Positions 45,018 through 53,417 of a stretch of DNA of 64,000 nucleotides are shown piece by piece. Under the pieces are notes generated by a model. That model was not told where the DNA came from. It was given only the letters and a program-made list of their open reading frames with translations, and did not search any database. The position numbers and the translations under genes were made by a program. The DNA comes from Lachnospiraceae bacterium. GTDB lineage: Bacteria; Bacillota; Clostridia; Lachnospirales; Lachnospiraceae. Each line of letters opens with the position of its first letter. The first letter of the stretch is position 1. The DNA lies in assembly GCA_015056925.1 (NCBI GenBank), contig SVFJ01000003.1:1-64000 (forward strand), written 5' to 3'.

Positions 45018-46112
45018 ATGAATCAGACAGGGGTAAGAACTTATCTTGTAACAGGTGGAGCAGGATTTATTGGTTCTAATTATATTCATTATATGTTTAA
45101 GAAGTATGGCGATGCCATCAGAATTATCAATGTAGATGTATTGACTTATGCAGGTAATTTAGAGAATCTCAAAGCAGTTGAGGATAGAGATAATTACACA
45201 TTCGTTAAGGCGGATATCACAGATAAGGAAGCGATTTCCAAGATATTTGCAGAGAACGACATAGACAGAGTAGTACACTTTGCGGCAGAGAGTCATGTGG
45301 ATAGAAGTATCCGTAATCCGGAGGTGTTTGTACAGACAAACGTACTTGGTACAGCAGTTATGCTGAACTGTGCGAAGGCGGCATGGGAGTTGCCGGATGG
45401 CAGCTTCAAGGAGGGGAAGAAGTTCCTTCATGTATCAACAGATGAGGTATATGGTTCGCTTCCTGATGATGAGAATGCATTCTTCTATGAGACAACACCA
45501 TATGACCCACATAGCCCATATTCAGCAAGCAAAGCATCTTCAGATATGCTTGTAAAGGCGTATATGGATACTTATAAATTCCCGGCGAACATTACAAACT
45601 GTTCTAATAATTACGGACCATATCAGTTCCCGGAGAAGCTGATTCCATTGATTATTAATAATGCATTGCAGGGTAAGAAGCTTCCGGTATACGGTGACGG
45701 TAAGAATGTCAGAGACTGGTTGTTTGTAGAAGACCATGCTAAGGCAATCGATATGGTTCAGGAGAAGGGAAGATTATTTGAGACCTATAATGTAGGTGGT
45801 CATAACGAGAAGCAGAATATTCAGATTATTGAGATTATTCTGGAGACTCTTCAGGAGATGCTTCCTGAGAATGACCCGCGAAAGGCGCATGTTTCTAAGG
45901 ATTTGATTACTTATGTAGAGGACCGTAAGGGACATGACAGAAGATATGCCATTGCACCTGATAAGATTAAGGCTGAGATTGGCTGGGAGCCTGAGACCAT
46001 GTTTGCGGAAGGTATTAAGAAGACCATCGCTTGGTTCTTTGAGAATGAAGAGTGGATGAAGAATGTAACAAGTGGTGATTACCAGAAGTATTACGAAGAA
46101 ATGTATAAATAA
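45018..46112 (+). CDS. rfbB: dTDP-glucose 4,6-dehydratase
   Basis: A 364-residue extended short-chain dehydrogenase that converts dTDP-glucose to dTDP-4-keto-6-deoxyglucose. It has the NAD-binding VTGGAGFIGSNY, the DVLTYAGNLENL segment specific to RmlB, FAAESHVDRSI, STDEVYGSL and the catalytic YSASKAS (YxxxK). Length and motifs agree with RmlB throughout. GGAGG precedes the ATG. It opens the second polysaccharide locus and, with rfbA and rfbC, supplies dTDP-L-rhamnose or a related 6-deoxyhexose for the GT2 enzymes downstream. Confidence 0.97.
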   Translation: MNQTGVRTYLVTGGAGFIGSNYIHYMFKKYGDAIRIINVDVLTYAGNLENLKAVEDRDNYTFVKADITDKEAISKIFAENDIDRVVHFAAESHVDRSIRNPEVFVQTNVLGTAVMLNCAKAAWELPDGSFKEGKKFLHVSTDEVYGSLPDDENAFFYETTPYDPHSPYSASKASSDMLVKAYMDTYKFPANITNCSNNYGPYQFPEKLIPLIINNALQGKKLPVYGDGKNVRDWLFVEDHAKAIDMVQEKGRLFETYNVGGHNEKQNIQIIEIILETLQEMLPENDPRKAHVSKDLITYVEDRKGHDRRYAIAPDKIKAEIGWEPETMFAEGIKKTIAWFFENEEWMKNVTSGDYQKYYEEMYK

Positions 46113-46128
46113 GCATAAGCTATTATGT

Positions 46129-46191
46129 GGGGACGTTAAGGTCAGAGGAGGACTGATTTTGGCGTTCCCATTCGGCGTGTAATAAATGGGA
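46129..46191 (+). promoter_or_regulatory. Overlapping inverted repeats in the rfbA leader
   Basis: GGGGACG (46129-46135) can pair with CGTTCCC (46163-46169, one G-T pair). TCCCATT (46166-46172) can instead pair with AATGGGA (46185-46191). The two stems share TCCC, so only one can form. The second ends about 10 bases before the AGGAG of rfbA. There is no T run, so it does not look like a terminator. A similar arrangement lies before the GT2 gene at 61538. Confidence 0.45.
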
Positions 46192-46211
46192 GAGAAGAAA
46201 AGGAGAAACAG

Positions 46212-47090
46212 ATGAAAGGTATTATTTTAGCAGGAGGTTCGGGTACAAGATTGTATCCTTTAACAAAAGCAATTTCAAAGCAGATTATGCCGGTGTACGA
46301 TAAGCCAATGATTTATTATCCATTGTCAACATTGATGCTTGCAGGGATTAGAGAGGTATTAATTATTTCTACACCAAGAGATTTGCCGGTATTTCAGGAG
46401 TTACTGGGAGATGGTTCACAGCTTGGAATGCGCTTTGAATATGCGATTCAGGAGCAGCCAAGAGGTTTGGCAGATGCATTTATTATAGGTGAGGAGTTTA
46501 TTGGTGAGGATGCGGTAGCACTTGTGTTGGGAGATAATATCTTCTACGGACAGAGCTTTTCTAAGCTTCTTAGAACGGTTGCTGAGCGAACAGAGAAGGA
46601 AGAGGGCGCAACGATTTTTGGTTATTATGTAAGAGACCCAAGAGAGTATGGCGTAGTTGAATTTGATGAGAATGGTAATGCGTTATCTATTGAAGAGAAG
46701 CCAGAGAATCCAAAGAGTAATTATGCAGTACCCGGCTTGTATTTCTATGACAACAGTGTTATTGAGATTGCTAAAAATGTAAAGCCTTCTGCTCGTGGAG
46801 AGATAGAAATTACAAGTGTAAATAACGAATACCTTAACAGAGGTAATCTTAAGGTTGAAACTATGGGACGTGGGTTTGCATGGCTTGATACAGGTAATCA
46901 TGATATGCTTCTTGCGGCAGCAGATTTTGTTTCTGCGTTCCAGAAGAGACAGGGACTTTACATTTCGTGTATTGAAGAGATTGCGTACAAGCGTGGTTTT
47001 ATTAATAAAGAGCAGTTGATTGAACTGGCACAACCGTTGTTGAAGACAGAATATGGAAAATACTTGGTAGAGGTTGCAAATGGACTCTAA
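46212..47090 (+). CDS. rfbA: Glucose-1-phosphate thymidylyltransferase
   Basis: A 292-residue nucleotidyltransferase making dTDP-glucose from dTTP and glucose-1-phosphate. [13 protein letters not shown] is the nucleotide-binding loop; [27 protein letters not shown]-like [30 protein letters not shown] and [10 protein letters not shown] are standard RmlA motifs. AGGAG is 6 bases before the ATG. The glucose-1-phosphate could come from the phosphoglucomutase at 59737 in the same locus. The last 11 bases overlap the start of the next gene, a GH25 protein. Confidence 0.97.
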   Translation: MKGIILAGGSGTRLYPLTKAISKQIMPVYDKPMIYYPLSTLMLAGIREVLIISTPRDLPVFQELLGDGSQLGMRFEYAIQEQPRGLADAFIIGEEFIGEDAVALVLGDNIFYGQSFSKLLRTVAERTEKEEGATIFGYYVRDPREYGVVEFDENGNALSIEEKPENPKSNYAVPGLYFYDNSVIEIAKNVKPSARGEIEITSVNNEYLNRGNLKVETMGRGFAWLDTGNHDMLLAAADFVSAFQKRQGLYISCIEEIAYKRGFINKEQLIELAQPLLKTEYGKYLVEVANGL

Positions 47091-48381
47091 GACGAAAAGA
47101 ATTACCATATTACTTCTGAGTTTGGTTATTCTATTAGTGGTAGGTGCGATTGTATTAGTCAATTATCAGGAGCTTATTGGTAAAAAAGGTGTAAATGGTG
47201 AGGAAAATGCTCCGGTATATCAGAATATGGAGCAGGAGGCAGACGGAAAGGTGAAAGGTGCTGATTTATCAGCGTTTATGCAGGATAATACCTTTTTTGA
47301 TGCAGAGGAAAAGATATATGACGGTATTGTACAGGTTGTAGAAGAAACACAGGAAGCAGACGCATCGATGGCAGAGCTTACGATGATGGCAACCTCTATA
47401 GAGCGTGATATTCGTGTAAGGATTGTAGATAAGACGGGGAATATGGTAAAGGGACATGCCTTTAGAATCAGTGTAGAAGGTGTGGGGACCTATATGGATA
47501 TGGATGAAGATGGTATTATCTACGTGTCCGGACTTAAGGCTGGAGATTATAAGATTATTATGCAGGAGCAGGAGGGCTTTGATGAGGTGGCAGCACCATT
47601 ATCTGTCTCTGTTAAGGCAAATATTACTTATACTCCGGTGGAAGATATTGATTACCTGATTAAGGCAGAGTCTGAGATTGATACAGAGTCTGAAGATACA
47701 GATGCCAATGATGTACAGGATAAGGATGCAGATGAGACGCAGTATACGAAGCTGTTAGATACAGATGCTGATGGTGCTCCGATTCAGCTTGGGATTGATG
47801 TTTCCAAGTGGCAAAAGGAGATTGACTGGGAGCTTGTGGCAGCAGAGGGTGTGGATTTTGCGATTATCAGATGTGGATATCGTGGTTCATCCTCAGGCTA
47901 TCTTGTGGAAGACCCTTACTTTGCGCAGAATATTAAGGAAGCAACCGAGGCAGGTATTAAGGTTGGTGTTTATTTCTTTACGCAGGCTGTCAGCACGGTA
48001 GAAGCAGTAGAGGAAGCAAGTATGGTAATCAGCCTTTTGGGTGATTATGCATTAGATTATCCTATTTTTATTGATACAGAGGGTGCAGGTGGTGCCGGAA
48101 GAGCTGATGGGCTTGATGTAGAGACTAGGACTGCAGTTTGCGAGACCTTCTGCAAGACGATTGAGAATGCAGGTTATGAAGCCGGTGTATATGCCAGCCG
48201 TTCATGGTATTATACCATGTTAAATACGGATAAGATTAATGATTATACAATTTGGCTTGCTGAATACAGACAAACACCGCTTTACGATGACCACTACGAG
48301 ATGTGGCAATATACTTCCAAGGGAAGTGTTGCAGGTATCGAGGGCAATGTAGATTTGAATGTAAGCTATTTGGGCTATTAA
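47080..48381 (+). CDS. Membrane-anchored GH25 muramidase inside the rfb operon
   Basis: A 433-residue protein with an N-terminal membrane helix (about residues 7-27), an acidic extracellular linker, a SpaA/Cna-B-like domain (about 107-170: [36 protein letters not shown]), another acidic linker and a GH25 domain from residue 238 ([30 protein letters not shown]). Domain order and sequence mirror the large protein at 42279 without its tyrosine-rich tail, Big_2 and choline-binding-like parts. ATG 47080 has AGAGG 6 bases upstream and overlaps the end of rfbA. Its position suggests wall remodelling coupled to polymer export or attachment; that is inference. Confidence 0.92.
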   Translation: MDSKTKRITILLLSLVILLVVGAIVLVNYQELIGKKGVNGEENAPVYQNMEQEADGKVKGADLSAFMQDNTFFDAEEKIYDGIVQVVEETQEADASMAELTMMATSIERDIRVRIVDKTGNMVKGHAFRISVEGVGTYMDMDEDGIIYVSGLKAGDYKIIMQEQEGFDEVAAPLSVSVKANITYTPVEDIDYLIKAESEIDTESEDTDANDVQDKDADETQYTKLLDTDADGAPIQLGIDVSKWQKEIDWELVAAEGVDFAIIRCGYRGSSSGYLVEDPYFAQNIKEATEAGIKVGVYFFTQAVSTVEAVEEASMVISLLGDYALDYPIFIDTEGAGGAGRADGLDVETRTAVCETFCKTIENAGYEAGVYASRSWYYTMLNTDKINDYTIWLAEYRQTPLYDDHYEMWQYTSKGSVAGIEGNVDLNVSYLGY

Positions 48382-48426
48382 TACGAAAAAAACTTATATC
48401 GAAGATTTTCGTAAATTATAAGTTTT
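48382..48426 (+). promoter_or_regulatory. Overlapping inverted repeats in the rfbC leader
   Basis: TACGAAAA (48382-48389) is complementary to TTTTCGTA (48406-48413); AAAACTTATA (48389-48398) is complementary to TATAAGTTTT (48417-48426). The two stems interleave, so they are either mutually exclusive or pseudoknotted. The second could act as a weak terminator (TTTTATG follows). Fills most of the 64 bases between the GH25 gene and rfbC. Confidence 0.5.
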
Positions 48427-48445
48427 ATGAGATGATGGAGGAAAT

Positions 48446-49003
48446 ATGGGAAAGATTACAGTGGAAACATGTGAAATAGAAGGATTAAAAATTATTACAC
48501 CAACCGTGTTTGGTGACAGCAGAGGATATTTTATGGAGTCTTATAATTACAATGACTTCAAGGAGGCAGGAATTGACCATGTATTTGTACAGGATAATCA
48601 GTCTGCATCTAAGAAGGGTGTATTAAGGGGACTTCATTTTCAGAAGAATTTCCCACAGGATAAGCTGGTTCGCGTGATTAAGGGTGAAGTTTATGATGTG
48701 GCAGTAGATTTAAGAGAAGGTTCTGCGACTTACGGTAAGTGGTATGGAGTATTATTATCAGAAGAGAATAAGAAGCAGTTCTTCATTCCAAAGGGATTTG
48801 CACACGGTTTCTTAGTATTATCTGATTATGCAGAGTTCTGCTATAAGTGTACGGATTTTTATCATCCAAATGACGAGGGCGGTCTGTTATGGAGTGACCC
48901 TGATATCGGTGTTGAGTGGCCGATTCCGGAGGGAATGGAGCTTACTTTATCAGAGAAGGATATGAACTGGAGCGGTATCAAAGCATATACAGAAGGGAAA
49001 TAG
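48446..49003 (+). CDS. rfbC: dTDP-4-dehydrorhamnose 3,5-epimerase
   Basis: A 185-residue cupin enzyme of the dTDP-L-rhamnose pathway, acting after RfbB. VFGDSRGYFMESYN, VFVQDNQSASKKGVLRGLHFQ (the histidine is the catalytic base), DVAVDLREGSATYG, FFIPKGFAHGFLVLSD and WSDPDIGVEWP are diagnostic. TGGAGG precedes the ATG. The reductase RfbD that completes the pathway is not in the window. Only 7 bases separate it from the ABC transporter permease gene, linking sugar supply to export. Confidence 0.96.
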   Translation: MGKITVETCEIEGLKIITPTVFGDSRGYFMESYNYNDFKEAGIDHVFVQDNQSASKKGVLRGLHFQKNFPQDKLVRVIKGEVYDVAVDLREGSATYGKWYGVLLSEENKKQFFIPKGFAHGFLVLSDYAEFCYKCTDFYHPNDEGGLLWSDPDIGVEWPIPEGMELTLSEKDMNWSGIKAYTEGK

Positions 49004-49010
49004 TCTTTCG

Positions 49011-50006
49011 ATGAAAGCAGGATTATCTAAGAGAACGAATAAAATAATAGTGACTGCGATTGCATTTATTTTTGCAGTGGTCATTGTATTACATCATAAT
49101 CCTTTGGCTGTTCAGCAGGAGGAGAATGTAAAGAAAGCAATTGCATGTGTGATTATTGCAGCTGCAGTGGCAGTATTCTGGCGTTTTTATGACAGGATAG
49201 TATCTTTGCCCGTAGAGCTTTGGCAGTCCAGACATTTGATATGGAAGCTTGCCAAGAATGACTTTAAGAACAGATATGCGGGGTCTTATCTTGGAAGAAT
49301 TTGGGCATTTGTGCAGCCGGTTGTGACAGTGGTTTTATACTGGTTTGTCTTTGACTATATTATGAATGCCAAGAAGGAGTTTTTGTCACAGGGGATAGAT
49401 GTTCCGTATTTGCTTTGGTTGATGGCAGGACTGGTTCCGTGGTTTTATTGCACAGAGGCCATTAATAACGGAATGACTTCTCTTTTGGAGTACAGTTATC
49501 TGGTAAAGAAGGTTGTATTTAAGATTAGTATTATTCCAATTATCAAGATTATTGCAGCGACATTTACACACCTATTTTTTGTGTGTTTCATGCTTGTAGT
49601 ATATTTTGTGTATGGGTACGAACCGAGTATTTATCTGATACAGTTGCCATATTACACATTTTGTATGTTTATGATTGTGCTTGCAATCAGTTACTCAACT
49701 TGTGCCATTGTAATATTCTTTAGGGATTTGACACAGATTGTAGGTATTGTGTTGCAGATTGGTATGTGGGCAACACCGATTCTTTGGAATATAAATAGAT
49801 TTGAGAATCCGTTGGTACAGACCATCATCAAAATTAATCCATTCTTTTATATTGTAAATGGTTATCGTAGTGCTATGTATGAGAAGACTTGGTTTTGGCA
49901 GGATTTTTATTCTACAATGTATTTTTGGATTGTAACAGTAGTTTTATTTGGTATTGGAGCAATTATTTTCCGCAGATTGAAGGTACATTTTGCTGATGTG
50001 CTGTAA
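49011..50006 (+). CDS. wzm: ABC-2 type polysaccharide exporter permease (Wzm/TagG-like)
   Basis: A 331-residue permease. The ABC-2 membrane domain (from about residue 75) has the usual LAKNDFKNRYAGSYLG amphipathic entry helix, WAFVQPVVTVVLYWFVF and INPFFYIVNGYRSAMY near the end. Two further hydrophobic helices at residues 11-27 and 43-57 extend the N-terminus beyond standard Wzm/TagG proteins of about 260 residues. Together with the ATPase at 50032 it would export a finished polymer on its lipid carrier. Polymers of this type are built completely in the cytoplasm. Confidence 0.93.
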   Translation: MKAGLSKRTNKIIVTAIAFIFAVVIVLHHNPLAVQQEENVKKAIACVIIAAAVAVFWRFYDRIVSLPVELWQSRHLIWKLAKNDFKNRYAGSYLGRIWAFVQPVVTVVLYWFVFDYIMNAKKEFLSQGIDVPYLLWLMAGLVPWFYCTEAINNGMTSLLEYSYLVKKVVFKISIIPIIKIIAATFTHLFFVCFMLVVYFVYGYEPSIYLIQLPYYTFCMFMIVLAISYSTCAIVIFFRDLTQIVGIVLQIGMWATPILWNINRFENPLVQTIIKINPFFYIVNGYRSAMYEKTWFWQDFYSTMYFWIVTVVLFGIGAIIFRRLKVHFADVL

Positions 50007-50031
50007 TGTGTGGATTTATGGAGATTAAGAT

Positions 50032-51357
50032 ATGAATCAAAAGCGTGAGGAAATCGCAATTGCGGTAGAAAACGTGAGTAAAATATATAAGCTGTATGAT
50101 AAGCCAATGGATAGATTAAAGGAGTCCTTAGGTTTAACAAAGCAAAAGAAGTATAGAGAGCATTATGCTCTTTCGGATGTGAGTTTTCATGTCAAGAAAG
50201 GTGAGTGCCTTGGAATTATTGGAACCAATGGTTCGGGTAAGTCTACTATTCTCAAGATTATAACCGGAGTTCTGAATCAGACCAGTGGTAATGTGAATGT
50301 GCAGGGAAGAATTTCTGCATTGCTGGAACTGGGAGCAGGCTTTAATATGGAATACACCGGTATGGAGAATATTTACCTCCAGGGAACCATGAATGGTTTT
50401 TCGAAGCAGGAAATAGATGCACGTTTACAGGATATTTTGGATTTTGCGGATATCGGAGATTTTGTAAATCAGCCGTGTAAGACCTATTCCAGCGGTATGT
50501 TTGTACGTTTGGCATTTTCGGTAGCGATTAATATTGAACCTGAGATTTTGATTGTGGATGAGGCTTTATCAGTAGGTGACGTATTCTTTCAGGCAAAGTG
50601 CTATCATAAGTTTGATGAATTTAAGGAGATGGGGAAGACCATTATCTTTGTAAGTCATGACTTAAGCAGTATTGCCAAGTATTGTGACAGGGTCGTTCTC
50701 CTGAACAAAGGTACTAAGCTGGGAGAAGGTTCTGCTAAAGAAATGATAGATGACTTTAAGAGAGTTCTGGTAGGACAGTATGAGCTGCCGGAATCTAAGT
50801 CGGAAAACAGTCTTTTGAATGATGCAGACATTCAGGCTGCGGTGAAAAAAGATAAAGTAGAGGAAGAGAAACCGAAGCTTTTGGAGTATGGTACTAAGAG
50901 TGCTGTCATAGAAGAGATTTATATCACCGATGATAGGGGAACACGTTCTACTTCAATTATTAAGGGGAGCGAATTTCACATTCATATGCGTGTACGTTTT
51001 GAAGAGAATCTTCCGGCACCTATTTTTGCATTTTCTATTAAAAATGCGAAGGGCACGGAGATTACAGGAACCAATACTATGTTTGAAAAGGCGTTTTTAG
51101 AGCCTGTTCAGGCAGGGGTGATAAAAGATATTACCTTTACACAAAAGATGTCTCTGCAGGGGGGAGAGTACCTGCTTTCCTTTGGTGTAACAGGTTATGA
51201 GGGCAATGATTTCCAAGTATATCACAGATTATATGATGCGTTAGATATAACGGTTATTTCAGACAAGAATACGGTTGGATACTACGATATGAATTCTGCA
51301 ATTACAGTGGAGGATGTTGTAGAGAAGAGTAATGTGATTCAATATAAAAAGGCATAA
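50032..51357 (+). CDS. wzt: ABC exporter ATPase with C-terminal glycan-recognition domain (Wzt-like)
   Basis: A 441-residue ATPase. Walker A GTNGSGKST (residues 64-72), signature YSSGMFVRLAFS, Walker B ILIVDEALSVGD and switch histidine VSHD make up the nucleotide-binding domain. The region after about residue 290 (IEEIYITDDRGTRSTSIIKG, LPAPIFAFSIKNAKGTEITG, GGEYLLSFGVTGYEG) is a Wzt_C-type beta-sandwich. In E. coli O8/O9a and Raoultella systems this domain recognises the capped non-reducing end of the chain before export. The WbdD-like gene next door fits this scheme well. Confidence 0.95.
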   Translation: MNQKREEIAIAVENVSKIYKLYDKPMDRLKESLGLTKQKKYREHYALSDVSFHVKKGECLGIIGTNGSGKSTILKIITGVLNQTSGNVNVQGRISALLELGAGFNMEYTGMENIYLQGTMNGFSKQEIDARLQDILDFADIGDFVNQPCKTYSSGMFVRLAFSVAINIEPEILIVDEALSVGDVFFQAKCYHKFDEFKEMGKTIIFVSHDLSSIAKYCDRVVLLNKGTKLGEGSAKEMIDDFKRVLVGQYELPESKSENSLLNDADIQAAVKKDKVEEEKPKLLEYGTKSAVIEEIYITDDRGTRSTSIIKGSEFHIHMRVRFEENLPAPIFAFSIKNAKGTEITGTNTMFEKAFLEPVQAGVIKDITFTQKMSLQGGEYLLSFGVTGYEGNDFQVYHRLYDALDITVISDKNTVGYYDMNSAITVEDVVEKSNVIQYKKA

Positions 51358-51369
51358 GGAGCATTCCAC

Positions 51370-53403
51370 ATGACAGAGAAGATAGGAAATGTTGTACTGG
51401 ATTTAACATATTATCCGGGAGAAGACAGATATTCAGATGGAGCGATAGAGGATGAGATGCTGGAGATTATTCAGAATCATCCGGTTGAAGAGTATCCTGA
51501 AATTATAGAGAAGAAGAAAAGCTGGCCGATATTTTATCATTTGTCGCCATTTAGAACCAATATTATAGACTGGCTTCCGATTAAGAAGACAGATAAGGTG
51601 TTAGAAATAGGTTCGGGATGCGGTGCGATTACAGGAGCATTGGCAAGAAAGGCAGCGCACGTAACCTGTATTGAGTTGTCTAAGAAGCGTAGTCTTATGA
51701 ATGCATATCGTCATAAGGATATGAGTAATATTACCATTATGGTTGGTAATTTCCAGGATATCGAGCCACAGCTTCCGTATGATTACGACTATGTTCTCTT
51801 AGTGGGCGTATTTGAATATGGACAGTCTTATATCGGTGGCAATACACCATATGAAGACTTCATGAGAATTTGTAATCAGCATCGTGGCAAAGATGGCAGG
51901 ATGATTATTGCAATTGAGAATAAGTTTGGTTTGAAGTATTGGGCAGGCTGCAGAGAGGACCACAATGCGCAATTTTTCTCAGGTATAGAAGGATATCCGA
52001 AGGGTGGTTCGGCTAGAACGTTTACGAAGAAGGGCTTAGAGAAGCTTATGCAGAGGGTAGGAATTGATGAGTATGCGTTCTATTATCCATATCCTGATTA
52101 TAAGTTTATGTCAACTATATATTCAGACCAATATCTTCCTAAGAAGGGAGAACTTTCTACGAATCTTAGAAATTTTGACAGAGACAGAATGCTTTTGTTT
52201 GATGAAAAGCGTGTCTTTGACCAAGTGATAGATGAAGAGGAATTTCCGTTGTTTTCAAATTCTTATTTGCTAGTCGTGGGCAAGGCTCCTGAATGTGTAT
52301 ATTGTAAGTTTTCCAATGACAGAGCTAAGCCATGGGCTATCAGAACTTCGATGATGAAGAATACCTTTGGTGATTTGCATGTGGAGAAAGCACCTGATAC
52401 TATGGCTGCGGTACCGCATCTGAAAAATACACGTAAAGCGTATGATTTATTATCTGCGCGTTACAAGGGAACTAAGATAGTGATTAATCAGTGCAAGACA
52501 ATGACCAGCGCACTTTATTTTCCATTCTGTAAGGGTAAGACATTGGAAGAATTACTGGATGAGTGCCTTGAGAATGGGGATGTGCAAGGTTTTAGAGCTT
52601 TAGTGGATGAATATATGCAGTGGCTTACCTATGGAGAGGGAGATAGTGTAAGCAATTTGGATTTTGTATTCCCGAATATTCTGGTGGATGAAAATAAGTG
52701 GCAGGTCATTGATTATGAGTGGACCTTCGAAAAGTTGATTCCTGCAAAGGAAATTGCATTCAGAGCATTTTATAATTATATGCTGGGCGGCGGTAATCGT
52801 GAAAAATGTCGTGAGATGTTGCTTGGAGATATTTTGCAGCTTACAGAGAGTGAAGTAGAAGAATATATTCAAAACGAAAAGGATTTCCAGAAGTATATAA
52901 CCGGTCAGCGTGCAGCAGTTGGTGATATGCGTGAATATATCGGTAATAAGGTATATGATATAGCGACTTTGGAGAGCATTTTTGAGGACAATGCAATCAG
53001 ACAGATTTCACAGGCATTCTTTGATTGCGGAGAAGGATTTTCGGAGGAGAATTCTGTTTTGATAAAGGATAGCTTTGTAGAAAAAGATACCATTGTTACC
53101 AAAGTGGCATTACCGGAGGGGATTAAGAGCTTTCGCTTCGACCCTTGGTCTTATGATGCAATTGTGCGAATTGAGGAGCTTTTGGTGGATGGAACACCAT
53201 ATACAAAGGAACAAATAGGGGTTAATGGACGCTGGTTGGATGACACATATATTGTGTTTGCGACACAGGACCCGAATATTGTGATAGCCTGCGAGGGAGC
53301 AAGGGAGGTTTCCTTAAGGTTAAAGATTTACGGACTTCCGAAAGATTTGATGGCGTTGCTTGTGCCGGCAGAGGAGTCTAAGAAGAAAAAGAAGCTGTTT
53401 TAG
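51370..53403 (+). CDS. Methyltransferase-kinase fusion, WbdD-like chain terminator
   Basis: A 677-residue multidomain protein. Residues about 60-240 are a SAM-dependent methyltransferase (VLEIGSGCGAITGALA at 77-92; CIELSKKR; VLLVGVFEYGQSY). Residues about 300-560 look like an aminoglycoside/choline-kinase fold: NLDFVFPNILV (Asp431 as base, Asn436 as metal ligand) and VIDYEW (Asp448 in the DFG position). A beta-rich tail (about 580-665) follows, then a lysine-rich end. The order methyltransferase then kinase, right after wzm-wzt, matches WbdD, which caps O-antigen chains with methyl phosphate and sets chain length. Function here is inferred from this architecture and context. Confidence 0.8.
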   Translation: MTEKIGNVVLDLTYYPGEDRYSDGAIEDEMLEIIQNHPVEEYPEIIEKKKSWPIFYHLSPFRTNIIDWLPIKKTDKVLEIGSGCGAITGALARKAAHVTCIELSKKRSLMNAYRHKDMSNITIMVGNFQDIEPQLPYDYDYVLLVGVFEYGQSYIGGNTPYEDFMRICNQHRGKDGRMIIAIENKFGLKYWAGCREDHNAQFFSGIEGYPKGGSARTFTKKGLEKLMQRVGIDEYAFYYPYPDYKFMSTIYSDQYLPKKGELSTNLRNFDRDRMLLFDEKRVFDQVIDEEEFPLFSNSYLLVVGKAPECVYCKFSNDRAKPWAIRTSMMKNTFGDLHVEKAPDTMAAVPHLKNTRKAYDLLSARYKGTKIVINQCKTMTSALYFPFCKGKTLEELLDECLENGDVQGFRALVDEYMQWLTYGEGDSVSNLDFVFPNILVDENKWQVIDYEWTFEKLIPAKEIAFRAFYNYMLGGGNREKCREMLLGDILQLTESEVEEYIQNEKDFQKYITGQRAAVGDMREYIGNKVYDIATLESIFEDNAIRQISQAFFDCGEGFSEENSVLIKDSFVEKDTIVTKVALPEGIKSFRFDPWSYDAIVRIEELLVDGTPYTKEQIGVNGRWLDDTYIVFATQDPNIVIACEGAREVSLRLKIYGLPKDLMALLVPAEESKKKKKLF

Positions 53404-53417
53404 TTTAGGGGGACTAT

